From Clostridia bacterium UC5.1-1E11 (GTDB lineage Bacteria; Bacillota; Clostridia; Oscillospirales; Acutalibacteraceae), in NCBI GenBank assembly GCA_001305115.1, contig BCAA01000006.1, forward strand, positions 80,569-144,568: a DNA stretch of 64,000 nucleotides, in the 5' to 3' direction. This document shows positions 46,885-57,225 of this stretch, one piece after another. Both the position numbers and the translations under genes were made by a program. A model generated the notes under the pieces. The model was not told the DNA's origin, searched no databases, and saw nothing but the letters and a program-made list of their open reading frames with translations. Position 1 is the first letter of the stretch; each line of letters starts with the position of its first letter.

Positions 46885-47556
46885 TTGAACCGTACAAGGA
46901 AGATTGGCATCATTGTTACTCTTGTTCTCGCCTGTCTCGCTGGTGTATTGATACAGTTCCTTGACACCTTGCTTCCCGAGAGCAGCGATTGGTCAATCCT
47001 CGTCCAAAGGATATTAATCGAACATTCCATCTTATTGGTTCTCGCTGTTTTTGCAGGATATTGCCTGTTTACTGTAGGAAAAGGTTCCTTGCGCGTGTCG
47101 TGGAAGAGCAGGAAGGAATTGGAAAACAGCGCACAAAGCGGGGCTTTTCAATGGGAGGACTGTATTTTTACAGGAAATTCGCAGGCCATTAAAAAGATAA
47201 AGCATATCTGTAATACCAAGAGAATCATGAGTACGGTTCTCCTTGTTTTTGCCTTTTTACTTTTATTATTTCATGATGCCTTCTTTTGGATTTTTCGATC
47301 TCCGCTTAACATCCTGGTAGATGCAAGTGAGTATCTTTCAGAGTGCCTTTTTCAGCTGTTTCCCATGATGAAACCCAGATACATAGCCCATGGTCCTGTA
47401 TACTGGTTCCTTAGTCGTGTGATGATTGAATATTTTTTCATGGTCTTCTCTGTATGGTGGTTTATGAAGTGGCATTTTCGGATAAAGAATCCGAAAAAAA
47501 CTTCTACGGCGGAGACTCCTATCGCAAAAATGGACAGGCCTTTATTGAACCAGTAA
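46885..47556 (+). CDS. Membrane protein of unknown function (223 residues)
   Basis: TTG start at 46885 behind AAAGGAGG. About four or five hydrophobic segments: IGIIVTLVLACLAGVLIQF, HSILLVLAVFAGYCLF, TVLLVFAFLLLLFHDAFFWIF, VMIEYFFMVFSVWWFMKW. A soluble loop lies between. It is 48 bases after the secreted protein gene and probably co-transcribed, giving a secreted/membrane pair. Not recognised. Confidence 0.65.
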   Translation: MNRTRKIGIIVTLVLACLAGVLIQFLDTLLPESSDWSILVQRILIEHSILLVLAVFAGYCLFTVGKGSLRVSWKSRKELENSAQSGAFQWEDCIFTGNSQAIKKIKHICNTKRIMSTVLLVFAFLLLLFHDAFFWIFRSPLNILVDASEYLSECLFQLFPMMKPRYIAHGPVYWFLSRVMIEYFFMVFSVWWFMKWHFRIKNPKKTSTAETPIAKMDRPLLNQ

Positions 47557-47582
47557 GGAAATGAATCAGAAAATGTGTTTGA

Positions 47583-47621
47583 CTCCGCTGCAATCGTTCA
47601 CAAGTTGCAGCGGAGCTTTTT
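47583..47621 (+). terminator. Terminator of the secreted/membrane pair
   Basis: CTCCGCTGCAA / TTGCAGCGGAG stem then TTTTTGCTATTTTT. Confidence 0.88.
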
Positions 47622-47730
47622 GCTATTTTTCTAGTAAAGCATCGTTTTGTGCTGCCAATGTTTTCTCTATTTCGTCTTTTATTAAGCAAATACAGAAAGA
47701 TACAAAAAGCTCTCATAGATGCAGAAGTAG

Positions 47731-47764
47731 AAAAAGGCTGTTGCAGAATCCTCTGCAACAGCCC
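47731..47764 (-). terminator. Terminator of the lipoprotein gene
   Basis: Minus strand GGCTGTTGCAGAGGATTCTG then CAACAGCC and TTTTT; ends the gene at 47789. Confidence 0.85.
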
Positions 47765-47788
47765 CTTCATATTGGTACCTGTTCGAAT

Positions 47789-48274
47789 TTAGCCTGCAAT
47801 CTCCGCAAGATCGTTGACCGCCGCCTGCCAAAGCTCCAGGAACTCCTCATACTTCGTCTGGCCTTCTGAAAGTTTATCGCTTACAACGGCCAAATCGCCT
47901 CCATCGCCCAGGTTATTTGCCATCTCGCGGAACGCCGCCGTACCTTCCAGCGCTTTGTCAACAGCCGCGTTGAACTCTTCCTGCACAGATTGATACTTCT
48001 CCGGGGCTTCTACCGCCTTTAATGCATTGAAGTCCTCTTCCAGCGCATCGATTGCATTGAGCATGGCTGTCTGGGACTCCGCCTCGCCCGGCTGGATTCC
48101 CGCCAACGCCGTATTGAAGTCGGTCTGGGAGGTTGTGATGTCGTTCATAATTGCTGTGACATCCTCTTCCCATTTTTTCTCTTCCTGATTTCCGCCGCAG
48201 CCAACCATTGCAAATACCATGAGAAATGTAAGCATCAGAATACCAATATTCTGAAACGTCTTTGTCCTGTTCAT
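47789..48274 (-). CDS. Lipoprotein, helical, function unknown
   Basis: 161 residues. Signal peptide with lipobox AMVGC (Cys26). The mature part is acidic and helical: VTAIMNDITTSQTDFNTALA, LNAIDALEEDFNALKAVEAP, VQEEFNAAVDKALEGTAAF. The length and heptad-like spacing suggest a helical bundle. GGAAAGGATC lies before the ATG. No neighbour gives a clue. Confidence 0.75.
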   Translation of the reverse strand: MNRTKTFQNIGILMLTFLMVFAMVGCGGNQEEKKWEEDVTAIMNDITTSQTDFNTALAGIQPGEAESQTAMLNAIDALEEDFNALKAVEAPEKYQSVQEEFNAAVDKALEGTAAFREMANNLGDGGDLAVVSDKLSEGQTKYEEFLELWQAAVNDLAEIAG

Positions 48275-48371
48275 AAGATCCTTTCCTCCATTAGAATTAA
48301 ATTCATAGAATGTTTTATTATTTTATCATCTTTTTCGTTCAAAGTCTACCCTTTTTGTGCGAATAGTCAGA

Positions 48372-48427
48372 AAAAGGAAGACCCCCTCCCAGTAAACGAA
48401 CACTTCTTTCTGTGAGGGGATCTTCCC
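48372..48427 (-). terminator. Terminator of thiT
   Basis: Minus strand GGAAGATCCCCTCACAG and the partner side GGGAGGGGGTCTTCC, then TTTTTCTGAC. Nine bases past the thiT stop. Confidence 0.75.
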
Positions 48428-48435
48428 GTTCTGCA

Positions 48436-49005
48436 TTAAGCAATGCGTGTTTTTTGTCCTTCGTAGCGGTCAATGACAGCCATCAGAACAACTGCCAAAA
48501 TTGCGGTCAACACCATCTGCGGAATCATATAGGCCGCATTGTAAACCAAGGAATACTGCCAAACTGCCCAACCCTCCGGTGTATATTCCTGCCATACGGT
48601 AACACCGGAAATAAAGCTGCACAACAGACGGATTAAGCACACCGCACAACTTCCAACCGCAATCCCTACACTCCGATTTTTAAATGGCTTGCCAAAAATG
48701 GAAGCTGCACCGACCACCGTAAAGGCGATGACATAATCCATTAAAATCACCACTGCAAATGCACCGAATGTTTTGGCAGGCGGTGCATCAAACCGCATGA
48801 GCATTTGCATCAAGCTATGGGTAAATGCGGCGCCAACACCCCATTTGGGACCTCGATGAAACGAGAGCAACACCAGCGGGACCATTCCACAGGTGACCGA
48901 ACCGCCAAATGGCATCTGCCACAGCTTAAAGAAATCGAGCACGACAGAAAGCGCGATCATCAGCGCACTTTCCACCAGAATAACGGTTGTACTGTTCTTT
49001 TTCAT
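48436..49005 (-). CDS. thiT: Energy-coupled thiamine transporter ThiT
   Basis: 189 residues, six spans. S-component of an ECF transporter that binds thiamine; it needs the shared EcfA/A'/T module, not in this window. Typical stretches: VESALMIALSVVLDFFKLWQ, MPFGGSVTCGMVPLVLLSFHRGP, WGVGAAFTHSLMQMLM, and ISGVTVWQEYTPEGWAVWQY. AAAGGAGG precedes ATG 49005. The TPP riboswitch upstream confirms the substrate. Confidence 0.93.
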   Translation of the reverse strand: MKKNSTTVILVESALMIALSVVLDFFKLWQMPFGGSVTCGMVPLVLLSFHRGPKWGVGAAFTHSLMQMLMRFDAPPAKTFGAFAVVILMDYVIAFTVVGAASIFGKPFKNRSVGIAVGSCAVCLIRLLCSFISGVTVWQEYTPEGWAVWQYSLVYNAAYMIPQMVLTAILAVVLMAVIDRYEGQKTRIA

Positions 49006-49090
49006 GAACTTCCTCCTTTGCACACGGACTCTCCGCATGTCCACCTATTACGGCCGGTGGATGCCGGTTTGATTGAATCCGGGTGCATAA

Positions 49091-49121
49091 AACAAACGCC
49101 CCGCGGATACCGCGAGGCGTA
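49091..49121 (-). terminator. Intrinsic terminator, TPP riboswitch expression platform
   Basis: Minus strand ACGCCTCGCGGTATCCGCGG then GGCGTTTGTTTT, ten bases after the aptamer. Thiamine pyrophosphate binding should favour this hairpin and stop thiT transcription. Confidence 0.85.
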
Positions 49122-49130
49122 AATTGCATT

Positions 49131-49218
49131 CTGTTCCTACGCTGGCATTATCCAGATCAGGTAAGGTTGAAAAACGTCTATTCGTTTTCTCTCAGCCGGG
49201 AATACCCAGCACCCCTAT
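49131..49218 (-). promoter_or_regulatory. TPP riboswitch (THI element)
   Basis: Minus strand has the aptamer consensus: AGGGGTGC, CCCGGCTGAGAG, then ACCTGATCTGGATAATGCCA followed by GCGTAGGAA. P3 is a short AAAACGAATAGACGTTTT stem. It controls thiT by termination. Confidence 0.96.
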
Positions 49219-49576
49219 TCAATTTATTTTTATCATACTGTCTTTTATCCGATCTGTCAATAAGAACCGCTCCCGAAAACAAATCACTATATTCCGTCCC
49301 AACTGAAAATGCAGAGACAAATCCGTTTGGACAACCTCTGAGATGTCTGAACTCCGCATTCTGGGTTCCTCTAAGCATCCATCCTATAAGTGATCACCCC
49401 CTATCTCCTACATGGAGGGCATATCCGCCTGTTGGCAACGTCAGCTTCCTGCCGGATTTCACGGATAACGCTCCTTTTTGAAAAGCCGGCACATCTTATT
49501 TCTCTGCATTTGATGACCGTTCTTTCTAAACAGGGTCCCACTGTAATGACATTCTGCGGCGTCTGCCTTATTTTCG
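49219..49576. other. Upstream region of thiT, no gene
   Basis: Presumed thiT promoter lies at the left end on the minus strand. Short frames here have no ribosome binding site. Confidence 0.35.
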
Positions 49577-49645
49577 CAGCCCCTATTACAAATTAATCCG
49601 CAATATTCACGATAGGGACTACCCGCCATTTTGCGGTTGTCGTTG
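49577..49645. repeat. Diverged copy of the 65-bp dispersed repeat
   Basis: CCCCTATTACAAATTAATCC, CACGATAGGGACTACCCGCC and ATTTTGCGGTTGTCG match the units at 1-225 in order and spacing, with many substitutions. The remaining stretch to 49903 holds no gene. Confidence 0.5.
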
Positions 49646-49903
49646 TATTACGGTTATTCCATTTTTTAATAACCGTTTGGTAAACGATCCTTTTTATCAA
49701 CCAATCAGCGAATCATCCCATCAGGAAACCGCTTTTCTCATTCCCCCTGAATGACGCTTTCCATGTCCGATCGAAAAGGCCATCTGGCTTTTTCTGTTTT
49801 ATTCTACTAGTGGGTATGCTATAATACAGAAAAGACTTTGCGAAGCTTTCCACACAATGGGAAATGGTATGGAATGTCAAAAAAGGCTACAGGGGGTGTG
49901 ACA

Positions 49904-51077
49904 ATGAAGGTCGTGGACCTGCGCAACATCTTTGCCAATTGCAACGATCAACTGATCGAGATCAGCGACAACCGTATCTATTATGCAGAGGAAAAAACGA
50001 AGAAGGACACAACAGTCTCTTCCTTTTGGAATATAACCGCATCACCAAGCGGGAACGCATCTTAGCCAATTATATTTTGGACAGGCCCGCTTTCGTGCCC
50101 CATTTTTTAGTTTTCCGGACATTATCTTTATGGTGTTGGAAGATGGCAGCAGCCATATTGAGCTGCTTTCAATCGACAAGATTACCGGGGAAGAGCGCAG
50201 TGCCGTTATGTTGAACCTCGTTGGGAACTTTTCCGAGTGTGCCGCCTTGGATGAAAACCATGTGATTCTTTTTACAGAGGAAGATGAAACCCACGCAGAG
50301 CTCTTCTCAGAATATCGCCGTCTTACAGGCTTTGCGCGTGTGGCGCTTCTGTTTGATTTGGAAGAGGAAAGCTATTATTATCTGCGCGACCCCCGGATCT
50401 GTAACGCCTCGGCAAACGATCTTGTTACATACAGTCTTGAGGACGACCGGCAGTTGTTGGTGCTGCAACCTCACGGCGATGAGAAGGAGAAATGGAACTG
50501 TTACCGCAACCGGCGGTGGCTCGGCGATCATGTGAACGACCACGTATGGCTGTGCCCTCTGTTTGATTTCATCGTTTCTGCCAAGTCCGGAGAAAAACGT
50601 GTCCCACTCGAATTGATTCTGAGTGCAGGCACAGACGGCCTTGTACGATACGCCGGCATGAACGAAGAGGAAATCTATTTCCGGGTAAAGCATTTTCCAT
50701 CCAATGACCAGCGCCTTTGCGCCGTCAATAAGCGCACGGGCAAGCGGCAAATTGTCGCACAACTCAATTTGCGGTCCAATGAACTGGACGGTTATTTTTC
50801 TATCGATACCGAGGATGGCCGGGCATATAAAATCGTGGATCAAGGCGATTGCTTTGTCGCTACAGGCGTACTTCATTCCAATCTTCATGCGCCGTACAGT
50901 AAGGAATTGGGGGATTTTATTACCTGCGTAGAGGACCGCTTCATCATAGCCAAATACGTTTTAGCGGATGAAACCGATTCTTTTGAATTCCATTCGATTT
51001 ACGACTGCCTTACCGGAGAACAGCAAAGCTACGAATGCTCCTGTGCGGTGCGGGGCGGTACGGTCGTTTTGTATTAA
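49904..51077 (+). CDS. Conserved-looking hypothetical protein (two apparent frameshifts)
   Basis: About 391 residues. The frame breaks near 50014 and in the T-run 50103-50108; corrected, it reads KKDTTVLFLLEYNRITKRER then FVPHFFSFPDIIFMVLEDG. The whole is repeated short strands (IYYAEEKT, SHIELLSIDKITGE, HVILFTEEDETHAELF, RLCAVNKRTGKRQIV, FIIAKYVLADETDSFEF), like a cytoplasmic beta-propeller. No signal peptide. GGGGGTGTG lies before ATG 49904. Family not recognised. Confidence 0.65.
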
Positions 51078-51493
51078 AACGAAGTCTGTTTCAAAAACAA
51101 AGTGTATTTTCAGAACGATCGATCATCATAAAAAAGAAACATTCCAGACTCATTTCATGAACGCACACGCATGAGAATTAGTAAAGCTATGTATGTTCTT
51201 GTGTGGTGTAAGACGAAATAGTAGTCCCGTACCGGAAATACAGGTTGTTCCTGAAACAAGCTGTAACGCTCGGGGGAGCCACCATCATCCGACGTGGGTT
51301 TTATCCGTTTATCCCATGGGGGGCACACACATTAGAAGACAACATAGCGATGAATGCCCCTGCCCGTTGCAAGGCAATCATCGTTTTGTCCCCGTGCAAC
51401 ATCCTTTGGGGGAACGAACTGTATTGTTTGGAGCACTAGCCAAAAGGCAAAGACGATGATCCATCCAATAAAAAGCCTATTGAATAAATTTTA
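51078..51493. other. Intergenic, no gene supported
   Basis: Contains a 64-codon frame (51245-51439) without ribosome binding site or recognisable product. Ends at the shared terminator. Confidence 0.35.
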
Positions 51494-51535
51494 AAAGACC
51501 GCGCTGGTACAATCGTTTCCAGCGCGGCCTTTTTA
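51494..51535. terminator. Bidirectional terminator at the 3' end of asnB
   Basis: AAAAGACCGCGCTGG / CCAGCGCGGCCTTTTT stem with A/T runs on both sides, overlapping the asnB stop codon region. Confidence 0.88.
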
Positions 51536-53384
51536 CTGTTTTACCCCATTGGGGTCACTGAAATAAATATCATACCAAATCAGGAACACATAAATGGTCC
51601 ATATCTTGCGGTTGTTGTCACACTTCCCCTGGAAATGCTCGTCCAAAAGTTTAACCAGCGCATCCGTGTGGAAAAACTGTTTTGCCGTTTCTCCGGTGAA
51701 TGCGGCCTTTACAATCTCATAGTACTTCTCTTCCCGCAACCATACACGGGTAGGCACCGGGAAACCCAACTTTTTCTTCTTTGCCGTAGCGGGTGGCAGA
51801 TGGCGCATCGCCGCCTTACGCATCGCATATTTGGTGTTTTCCGGATTAACGCGCAGGCGGCGCGGCAAACGGGACGCTACGCGGAACACCTCTTTATCCA
51901 GGAAGGGAACGCGCAGTTCCAACGAATTGGCCATACTCATACGGTCCGCCTTGAGTAAAATATCTCCGGCCAACCAAACGTTGATGTCCAAATACTGCAT
52001 CTTGGTCACATCGTCCTTGCCCTGTACACGGTCATAAAACGGGCGGGTCAACTCTTGCGGGCGGGTACACGGCATGCCGTCTTGCAATAACCGGCGTTTT
52101 TTCTTCCATGGTAAACATGCTACAATTTCCAATAAAGCTCTCCTCAATGGTCTGCGCGCCCCGAATTAAAAAGCTCTTTCCTCGGAACCGAAATGGAAGC
52201 GCCTTTGCAATCGCCGCAAAGGCCTTGCGCAGAAAGAGCGGCAGCCTCTTATACCCCGCAAGATCATCCGGCTCATGGTAGATATTATATCCGCCGAAAA
52301 GCTCGTCCGCTCCCTCTCCAGAAAGAACCACCTTGACATACTCGCTTGCCATCTTAGAAACAAAATACAGCGCAATGCAAGAGGCGTCGGCCAAGGGCTG
52401 GTCCATATGGTACTGAACCTTGCGGATACTGTCCCAATATTCCTCTGTGGAGATCACCTTATAATGGTGCTCCAGACCGACCTCTTTGCTCAATCCTTTC
52501 GCCCAGTCGATCTCGTTGTACTTCTCGCCATAGTCAAAACCGACCGTAAAGGTCTTTTGTCCTTTGAAATGGGTGGAGACGTAACTGGAATCTACCCCGC
52601 TGGACAGGAAGCACCCGACCTCCACATCGCTAATCTTATGGGCCGCGACAGATTCCTCAAATACCTTCTCAATTTCGTCTACCGCCTGTTCCTCCGTCAT
52701 GTTTTCATCCGCATCAAATTTTGGCTCCCAATAGCGCGTGGTTGTCACCTTTCCATCCTTATACCAAAGATAATGGGCGGGCATCAAACAGAAAACATTC
52801 TCAAAGAAGGTTTCCGGGGGCGGCGCATATTCAAAGGAAATATAATTGTCCAGTGCACGCCGGTTAAATTTCTTTTGGAAACCCGGGAACTCTAAAATAC
52901 TCTTGATTTCAGAGCCATAAACGAACGAATTTCCTACCTGCGTGTAATGGAGCGGCTTAATCCCAAAATAGTCGCGCGCCATAAAGAGGCTGTTGTCCAC
53001 CGTATTCCATATGGCAAAGCCAAACATGCCGCGCAAACGGTTTAAGAGCCCTTCCTTCCATTCTTCAAAACCGTGTACCAGCACCTCGGAATCCGTATTG
53101 GTATAAAACTTGTGGCCCTTATCCACCAACTCTTTTCGTAAATCCTGGTAGTTATAGATTTCTCCATTGAAGGTCAGCACAAGGGTATGGTCCTCATTAT
53201 AGATGGGCTGGTCGCCCGTGTTTCCCACATCGATGATGGACAGGCGGCGGAACCCCATCGTCACGCCGTCCCCCGCAAATACGCCGGAGCTGTCCGGCCC
53301 GCGGTGGGTGATGACGTCCGTCATCCGCTTGATTACTTCGTCACGGTCGAGCACCTCGCCCGTAAAGCCACAGATTCCACACAT
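51533..53384 (-). CDS. asnB: Asparagine synthase (glutamine-hydrolysing; one apparent frameshift)
   Basis: About 617 residues. MCGICGF start gives the N-terminal Cys nucleophile after Met removal; THRGPDSSG, FNGEIYNYQDLR and NTDSEVLVHGFEEW are the glutaminase motifs. The synthetase domain has the PP-loop CFLSSGVDSSYVS and VLSGEGADELFGGY. An extra A in the run complementary to 52097-52102 shifts the frame at FTMEEK/RRLLQDGMPCTRPQ. Start at 53384 behind GAGGTG, three codons after an in-frame ATG that would bury Cys2. Confidence 0.93.
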
Positions 53385-53433
53385 GGTTGGCACCTCACTT
53401 ATTCAAAAGCGCCGCACAGACGGCGCTGAAATT

Positions 53434-54086
53434 TTAATCCTCTTCTCTGTACGTATCCAGAAGCTCCTGCGCCAGTTCCGGGTCCACTGCTGCAAACCCT
53501 TTCTGGTCCGGATGGAGTTCCTCCACAATTTCCTGGGATCGGCGATAAGCGTCCAGCCGGGTCGTTTTCAGAACAGCTTCCGGCTTTCCTGGAAAAAAGA
53601 ATACAAACCCGATACGGTTCTTTTCCTCATCTGCAAAGGAAAAATACCCTTCCTGCGGCTTCTGGCCGTCCTTTTTCTCTACAACCGACGCAAGCGCCAA
53701 CTTGACCAACTCAACTGCGCGGTCGTCCAAGCCAGCTTCAAAGACCAGAATCTTTTCCTTCAATTCCGCCAAAGAGGAAACCACTCGCTTCTGTACATAG
53801 CCGATCTGCGGGAACGCGTGATCCACGTCAACCGCATCCAGTTCCGTTTTTCCACCATTCGGAATCAGGTAGATCATGAATTTGCGCCCTTTATCGTGAT
53901 ATAGGCAGGGATACGCCATCTGTGCCACATAGCCACAGGCAGGACATGTCCAATTGAACAACGTCTCTTGAAGCACCTGTTCCCGCAGGTTGGGATTTAC
54001 CTCGGCATTACGCCCGGCCACATCCGCGTCTCGACCGCCTCTCCGCAGCGTGGGCAACTCACCGGCTTGCTGATCTCAGTAGACAT
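53434..54086 (-). CDS. CpXC domain protein (one apparent frameshift)
   Basis: About 217 residues. Correcting one lost base near 54010 gives an N-terminus MSTEISKPVSCPRCGEAVET, continuing RMWPGVNAEVNPNLREQVLQ. CPRC and the later CPACGY form the zinc-ribbon CpXC signature (PF14353); NLREQVLQETLFNWTCPACG is also typical. The rest forms a mixed domain of unknown role. Upstream of asnB on the same strand, 49 bases apart. Uncorrected, only a start at 54057 is available. Confidence 0.82.
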
Positions 54087-54361
54087 GTATCGTTCACTTC
54101 CTAGTCTCTCAAATCATTCAGGGCTGTATCCAGCCTTTTCGAAAGAATGTCATTTAAAAAATAGTATAACACAATCCTTTGCAAGGTACAACGTTTCCCA
54201 TGCGGGATGGAAAATTCCGTCGGAGAGATTATAAATTTTTTCCTGTTCATTTTGGTTGTTTTGCGGTATAATAAGGATGATGCATAAGGAGCGCTCAAAG
54301 CATATCTGAAAAGGCGCACCACGCCAAATATCGCCGCTGCGGCGGGACCGGAGGGAAAACT

Positions 54362-54943
54362 ATGGGTATTTTCAGAGTAATCGGCAACGAAGTAACAAAA
54401 GCAGTCGACTATGTCGTCGATAAAAATCGCAAAGCTGCAATGATCAACAGGCTCCGGATTGTTATCAAGAACGAGCGGGAAAACACAGCGCGCGCCTATG
54501 TTGCGCTGGGAAAATACTATATGGAACATCTGCGCAACCCGGACGATACGCAGGCGGAGCACCTCTGCCAGGCGGTTGAAGAAAGCGAAGCACGCATGAA
54601 GAAGGCATTCAATAAGCTGGATGAAATTACTTCTCCTGTGGAAGAAGAGGAACAGTGCGCAGGCTGTAACGACGACTGTGACGCATGCCCGTACTATGAA
54701 GAACTTGACCCGTTCCAGCGCCAAGAGTTGGCCCACAGTGCAGACCATGCGGACGGTGCGGACGACGATATTCCGGGCGCGCCCTTTGTCAATGAAGCAC
54801 ATGACGCAGCAGCTGCGGAGGAAGAACGCCAAGAGGCGGAAATACATGCAGACGCCGAAGCGGCTTCCCATATAAACCCGGAAGTGACCGCAGGTAAACC
54901 GGATATTTTCGGGGAAGCGGCAGAGGATGACGCGGAACAATGA
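54362..54943 (+). CDS. Acidic protein with a four-Cys cluster, coupled to mnmA
   Basis: 193 residues. A helical N-terminal half (MGIFRVIGNEVTKAVDYVVD, INRLRIVIKNERENTARAYV, EHLCQAVEESEARMKKAFNK), then Cys99-x2-Cys102-x3-Cys106-x2-Cys109 in QCAGCNDDCDACPYY, then an acidic Asp/Glu/Ala tail. The Cys spacing could hold a metal or Fe-S cluster. Its last four bases overlap the start of mnmA, so they are co-translated; a link to sulfur transfer in tRNA thiolation is an attractive but untested inference. GGAGGG precedes ATG. Confidence 0.72.
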   Translation: MGIFRVIGNEVTKAVDYVVDKNRKAAMINRLRIVIKNERENTARAYVALGKYYMEHLRNPDDTQAEHLCQAVEESEARMKKAFNKLDEITSPVEEEEQCAGCNDDCDACPYYEELDPFQRQELAHSADHADGADDDIPGAPFVNEAHDAAAAEEERQEAEIHADAEAASHINPEVTAGKPDIFGEAAEDDAEQ

Positions 54944-56008
54944 GTAAGAAAGTTCTTTTGGGAATGAGCGGCGGCGTAGACAGTTCGGTCGCCGCTCTTT
55001 TACTGTTAAAAGCTGGATACGATGTGACGGGCATGACCATGCGCCTTCGGCCGGAAGCATATATGCAGCAGAGCGCCTCAGGCGGATGTTGTTCTTTGGA
55101 TGACATCGACGATGCCCGCCGGGTTTGTTACCAGTTGGGAATCGATCATCTGGTCTTAAACTTCACCGAGCAGTTTGAACGCGATGTCATTCAATACTTT
55201 GCCGAGCAGTATGCCGCAGGGCGCACGCCAAATCCCTGCATCGCCTGCAACCGGCATCTAAAATTCGGCGCCATGCTTCAGAAGGCGCGCCTTTTGGGGT
55301 TTGATTTCATTGCAACTGGCCACTATGCTGTAATTACACAAAATGATTCCGGCCGCTGGCTTTTGAAACGGGCCCCTGCGAGCAAAGACCAGAGCTACGT
55401 TCTTTATTCTTTGACACAAGACCAGCTTGCGCACACATTGATGCCTCTGGGTCCATATACCAAACCGGAGGCCCGGCAGCTGGCAGAGGAGGCTGGTCTT
55501 CGCGTGGCGCATAAGCCCGACAGCCAAGAGATCTGTTTTGTGGAGGACAATGACTACGCATCTTTTTTAGAACGTTACACAGGTACAAAGGCCCCCCAAG
55601 GTGATTTTGTCGATGCACAAGGCCGTATCTTAGGCAGGCATCGCGGCATTACACATTATACCATCGGACAGCGCAAGGGGTTGGGTATTTCCTTTGGGAA
55701 GCCCATGTATGTGACAAAAATCGACGCTGTACGAAACCGCATCACCCTCGGTGAAGAGGGAAGTCAGTATGCCACATCCTTGCTGGCGGATGACCTGAAC
55801 TTTATCCCATTCGATACATTGGACAAGCCTCTGCAGGTACAGGCGAAGGTCCGCTATCAGGCGCGGCCCGCTGATGCAGTTCTAACGCCGGTGGATGGTG
55901 GCCGTGTACGTGTAGATTTTGCCGAACCTCAGCGCTCTGTCACGCCCGGGCAGGCCGTCGTTTTTTTATGACGGGGATCTGGTCGTCGGCGGCGGTGTGA
56001 TTCTTTAA
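54940..56008 (+). CDS. mnmA: tRNA 2-thiouridine(34) synthase MnmA (one apparent frameshift)
   Basis: About 355 residues. Thiolates U34 of Lys, Glu and Gln tRNAs. PP-loop GMSGGVDSSVAALLL, nucleophile region TPNPCIACNRHLKF, second catalytic Cys in DSQEICFVEDNDY. An extra T in the run 55961-55967 ends the frame early at VTPGQAVVFL; without it the protein continues FYDGDLVVGGGVIL to a TAA at 56008, the normal MnmA end (GQAVVFYDGD). Confidence 0.94.
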
Positions 56009-57176
56009 GCATAATAAAGCAAAAAGTAGTAAGGCCCAAGCCACTCCAAGGAAGATTTCTTATGGATGAGCTTGGGCTGGTTTTATGTGGTTTTTGTTTT
56101 GTACAAATGGTCATTCTAAAAAATTTGTCTCGATTCTCTACGAATTCCATTTCAGGGTTCCGATTCTCAGTTGCCTCGAAATGGATCTGCTATTTCTACC
56201 AATGTACTATTTTCTGTACGGTTCCATCCTTTTTAAAATAATGGATATGCCACTTGAGCCTCCAAAATACTCTTTCTCCACTCTTGATAGGCATGTCATT
56301 CCGCCATACAATTATAGGATGGCAAAGATAGCAGCGTAGAAAGTTTGCCATTAACACAGTAACGATAGAATCACCCTACGATTTTATGACAACCATCTTG
56401 CCGTTTTAATTTCCATTATAACGGTTCATTTTCCGGTTCTTTTCCCATGCATTTGCACGACTTTATGTAAATATTCTATGATTTTCGAGTTTGCCTTGTA
56501 TGTGTTTCTTTTGTTTATAGGCGGCTCTTTTATTTTATTCCTCTATTGAACATATGCTCTCCTCCACACCATGCGAGGTTTTTACAAAAAGAGCGTACAT
56601 GCTAAAAACGATATATATGGATACCGATTTTTTGTAAGATGGATCGAACAATCCCATCCAGAAGGGAAATTGGAAGAGGAAGCTCTTTGAAAGTAAGCCT
56701 TGTGTTTATTCGGGCGTCACTGTTTATGTTCTCAATTGAAAGTCATCTACAGGGGAACCACATCATTGGCATTTTATGCCGTCTTCACACAAATTACTGA
56801 AAGTGAACCAAAAGACCTTTGCGCTTTCGCATCGCTTGTATATTTTGTTTTAATCTGCTCCGGGTCTTTTGTAGACATAAAAACCTCCCATTCGGGAGGT
56901 CTCAACCTTCTTTTAGCCAATCCCTTTTCAAGTCAAACCAACTGTCTAAGCGGGAGGCTCAAGAAGGCCCTATAAGGACCTATTACGGACAAGCGGAAGG
57001 GCACACGAAATTTTATTTTGCTTGTATCACATGCCCACCGTCTGTAAACGGGCAATCCCCGTCCTAACGGCAGCCTTCCATCATGGAAAGGCTGTTGTCA
57101 GCATCTTATCTGTCTGATGCTTGAAGCAAAAATTTTAAGGGGCGCCTTCACCGGTTTTGCCGGGCCTTAACCAATG
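56009..57176. other. Long gene-poor stretch (1.2 kb)
   Basis: Early part: GGCCCAAGCC ... GAGCTTGGGCTGGTTTT (56028-56083), probably the mnmA terminator. Later: hairpin CCTCCCATTCGGGAGG (56884-56899) and another around CAGCCTTCCATCATGGAAAGGCTG (57069-57092). Short frames have no ribosome binding sites or recognisable products. I see no gene. Confidence 0.4.
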
Positions 57177-57212
57177 AGGCGCCGGGAACCTACGGTTCCC
57201 GGCGCCTTTATT
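57177..57212. terminator. Strong hairpin terminator next to the foldase-like gene
   Basis: AGGCGCCGGGAACC / GGTTCCCGGCGCCT, 14 bp. T-run is better on the plus strand (TTTATTAGG); on the minus strand it follows the stop of the lipoprotein gene by 14 bases. Confidence 0.75.
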
Positions 57213-57225
57213 AGGTATTTTCAAT

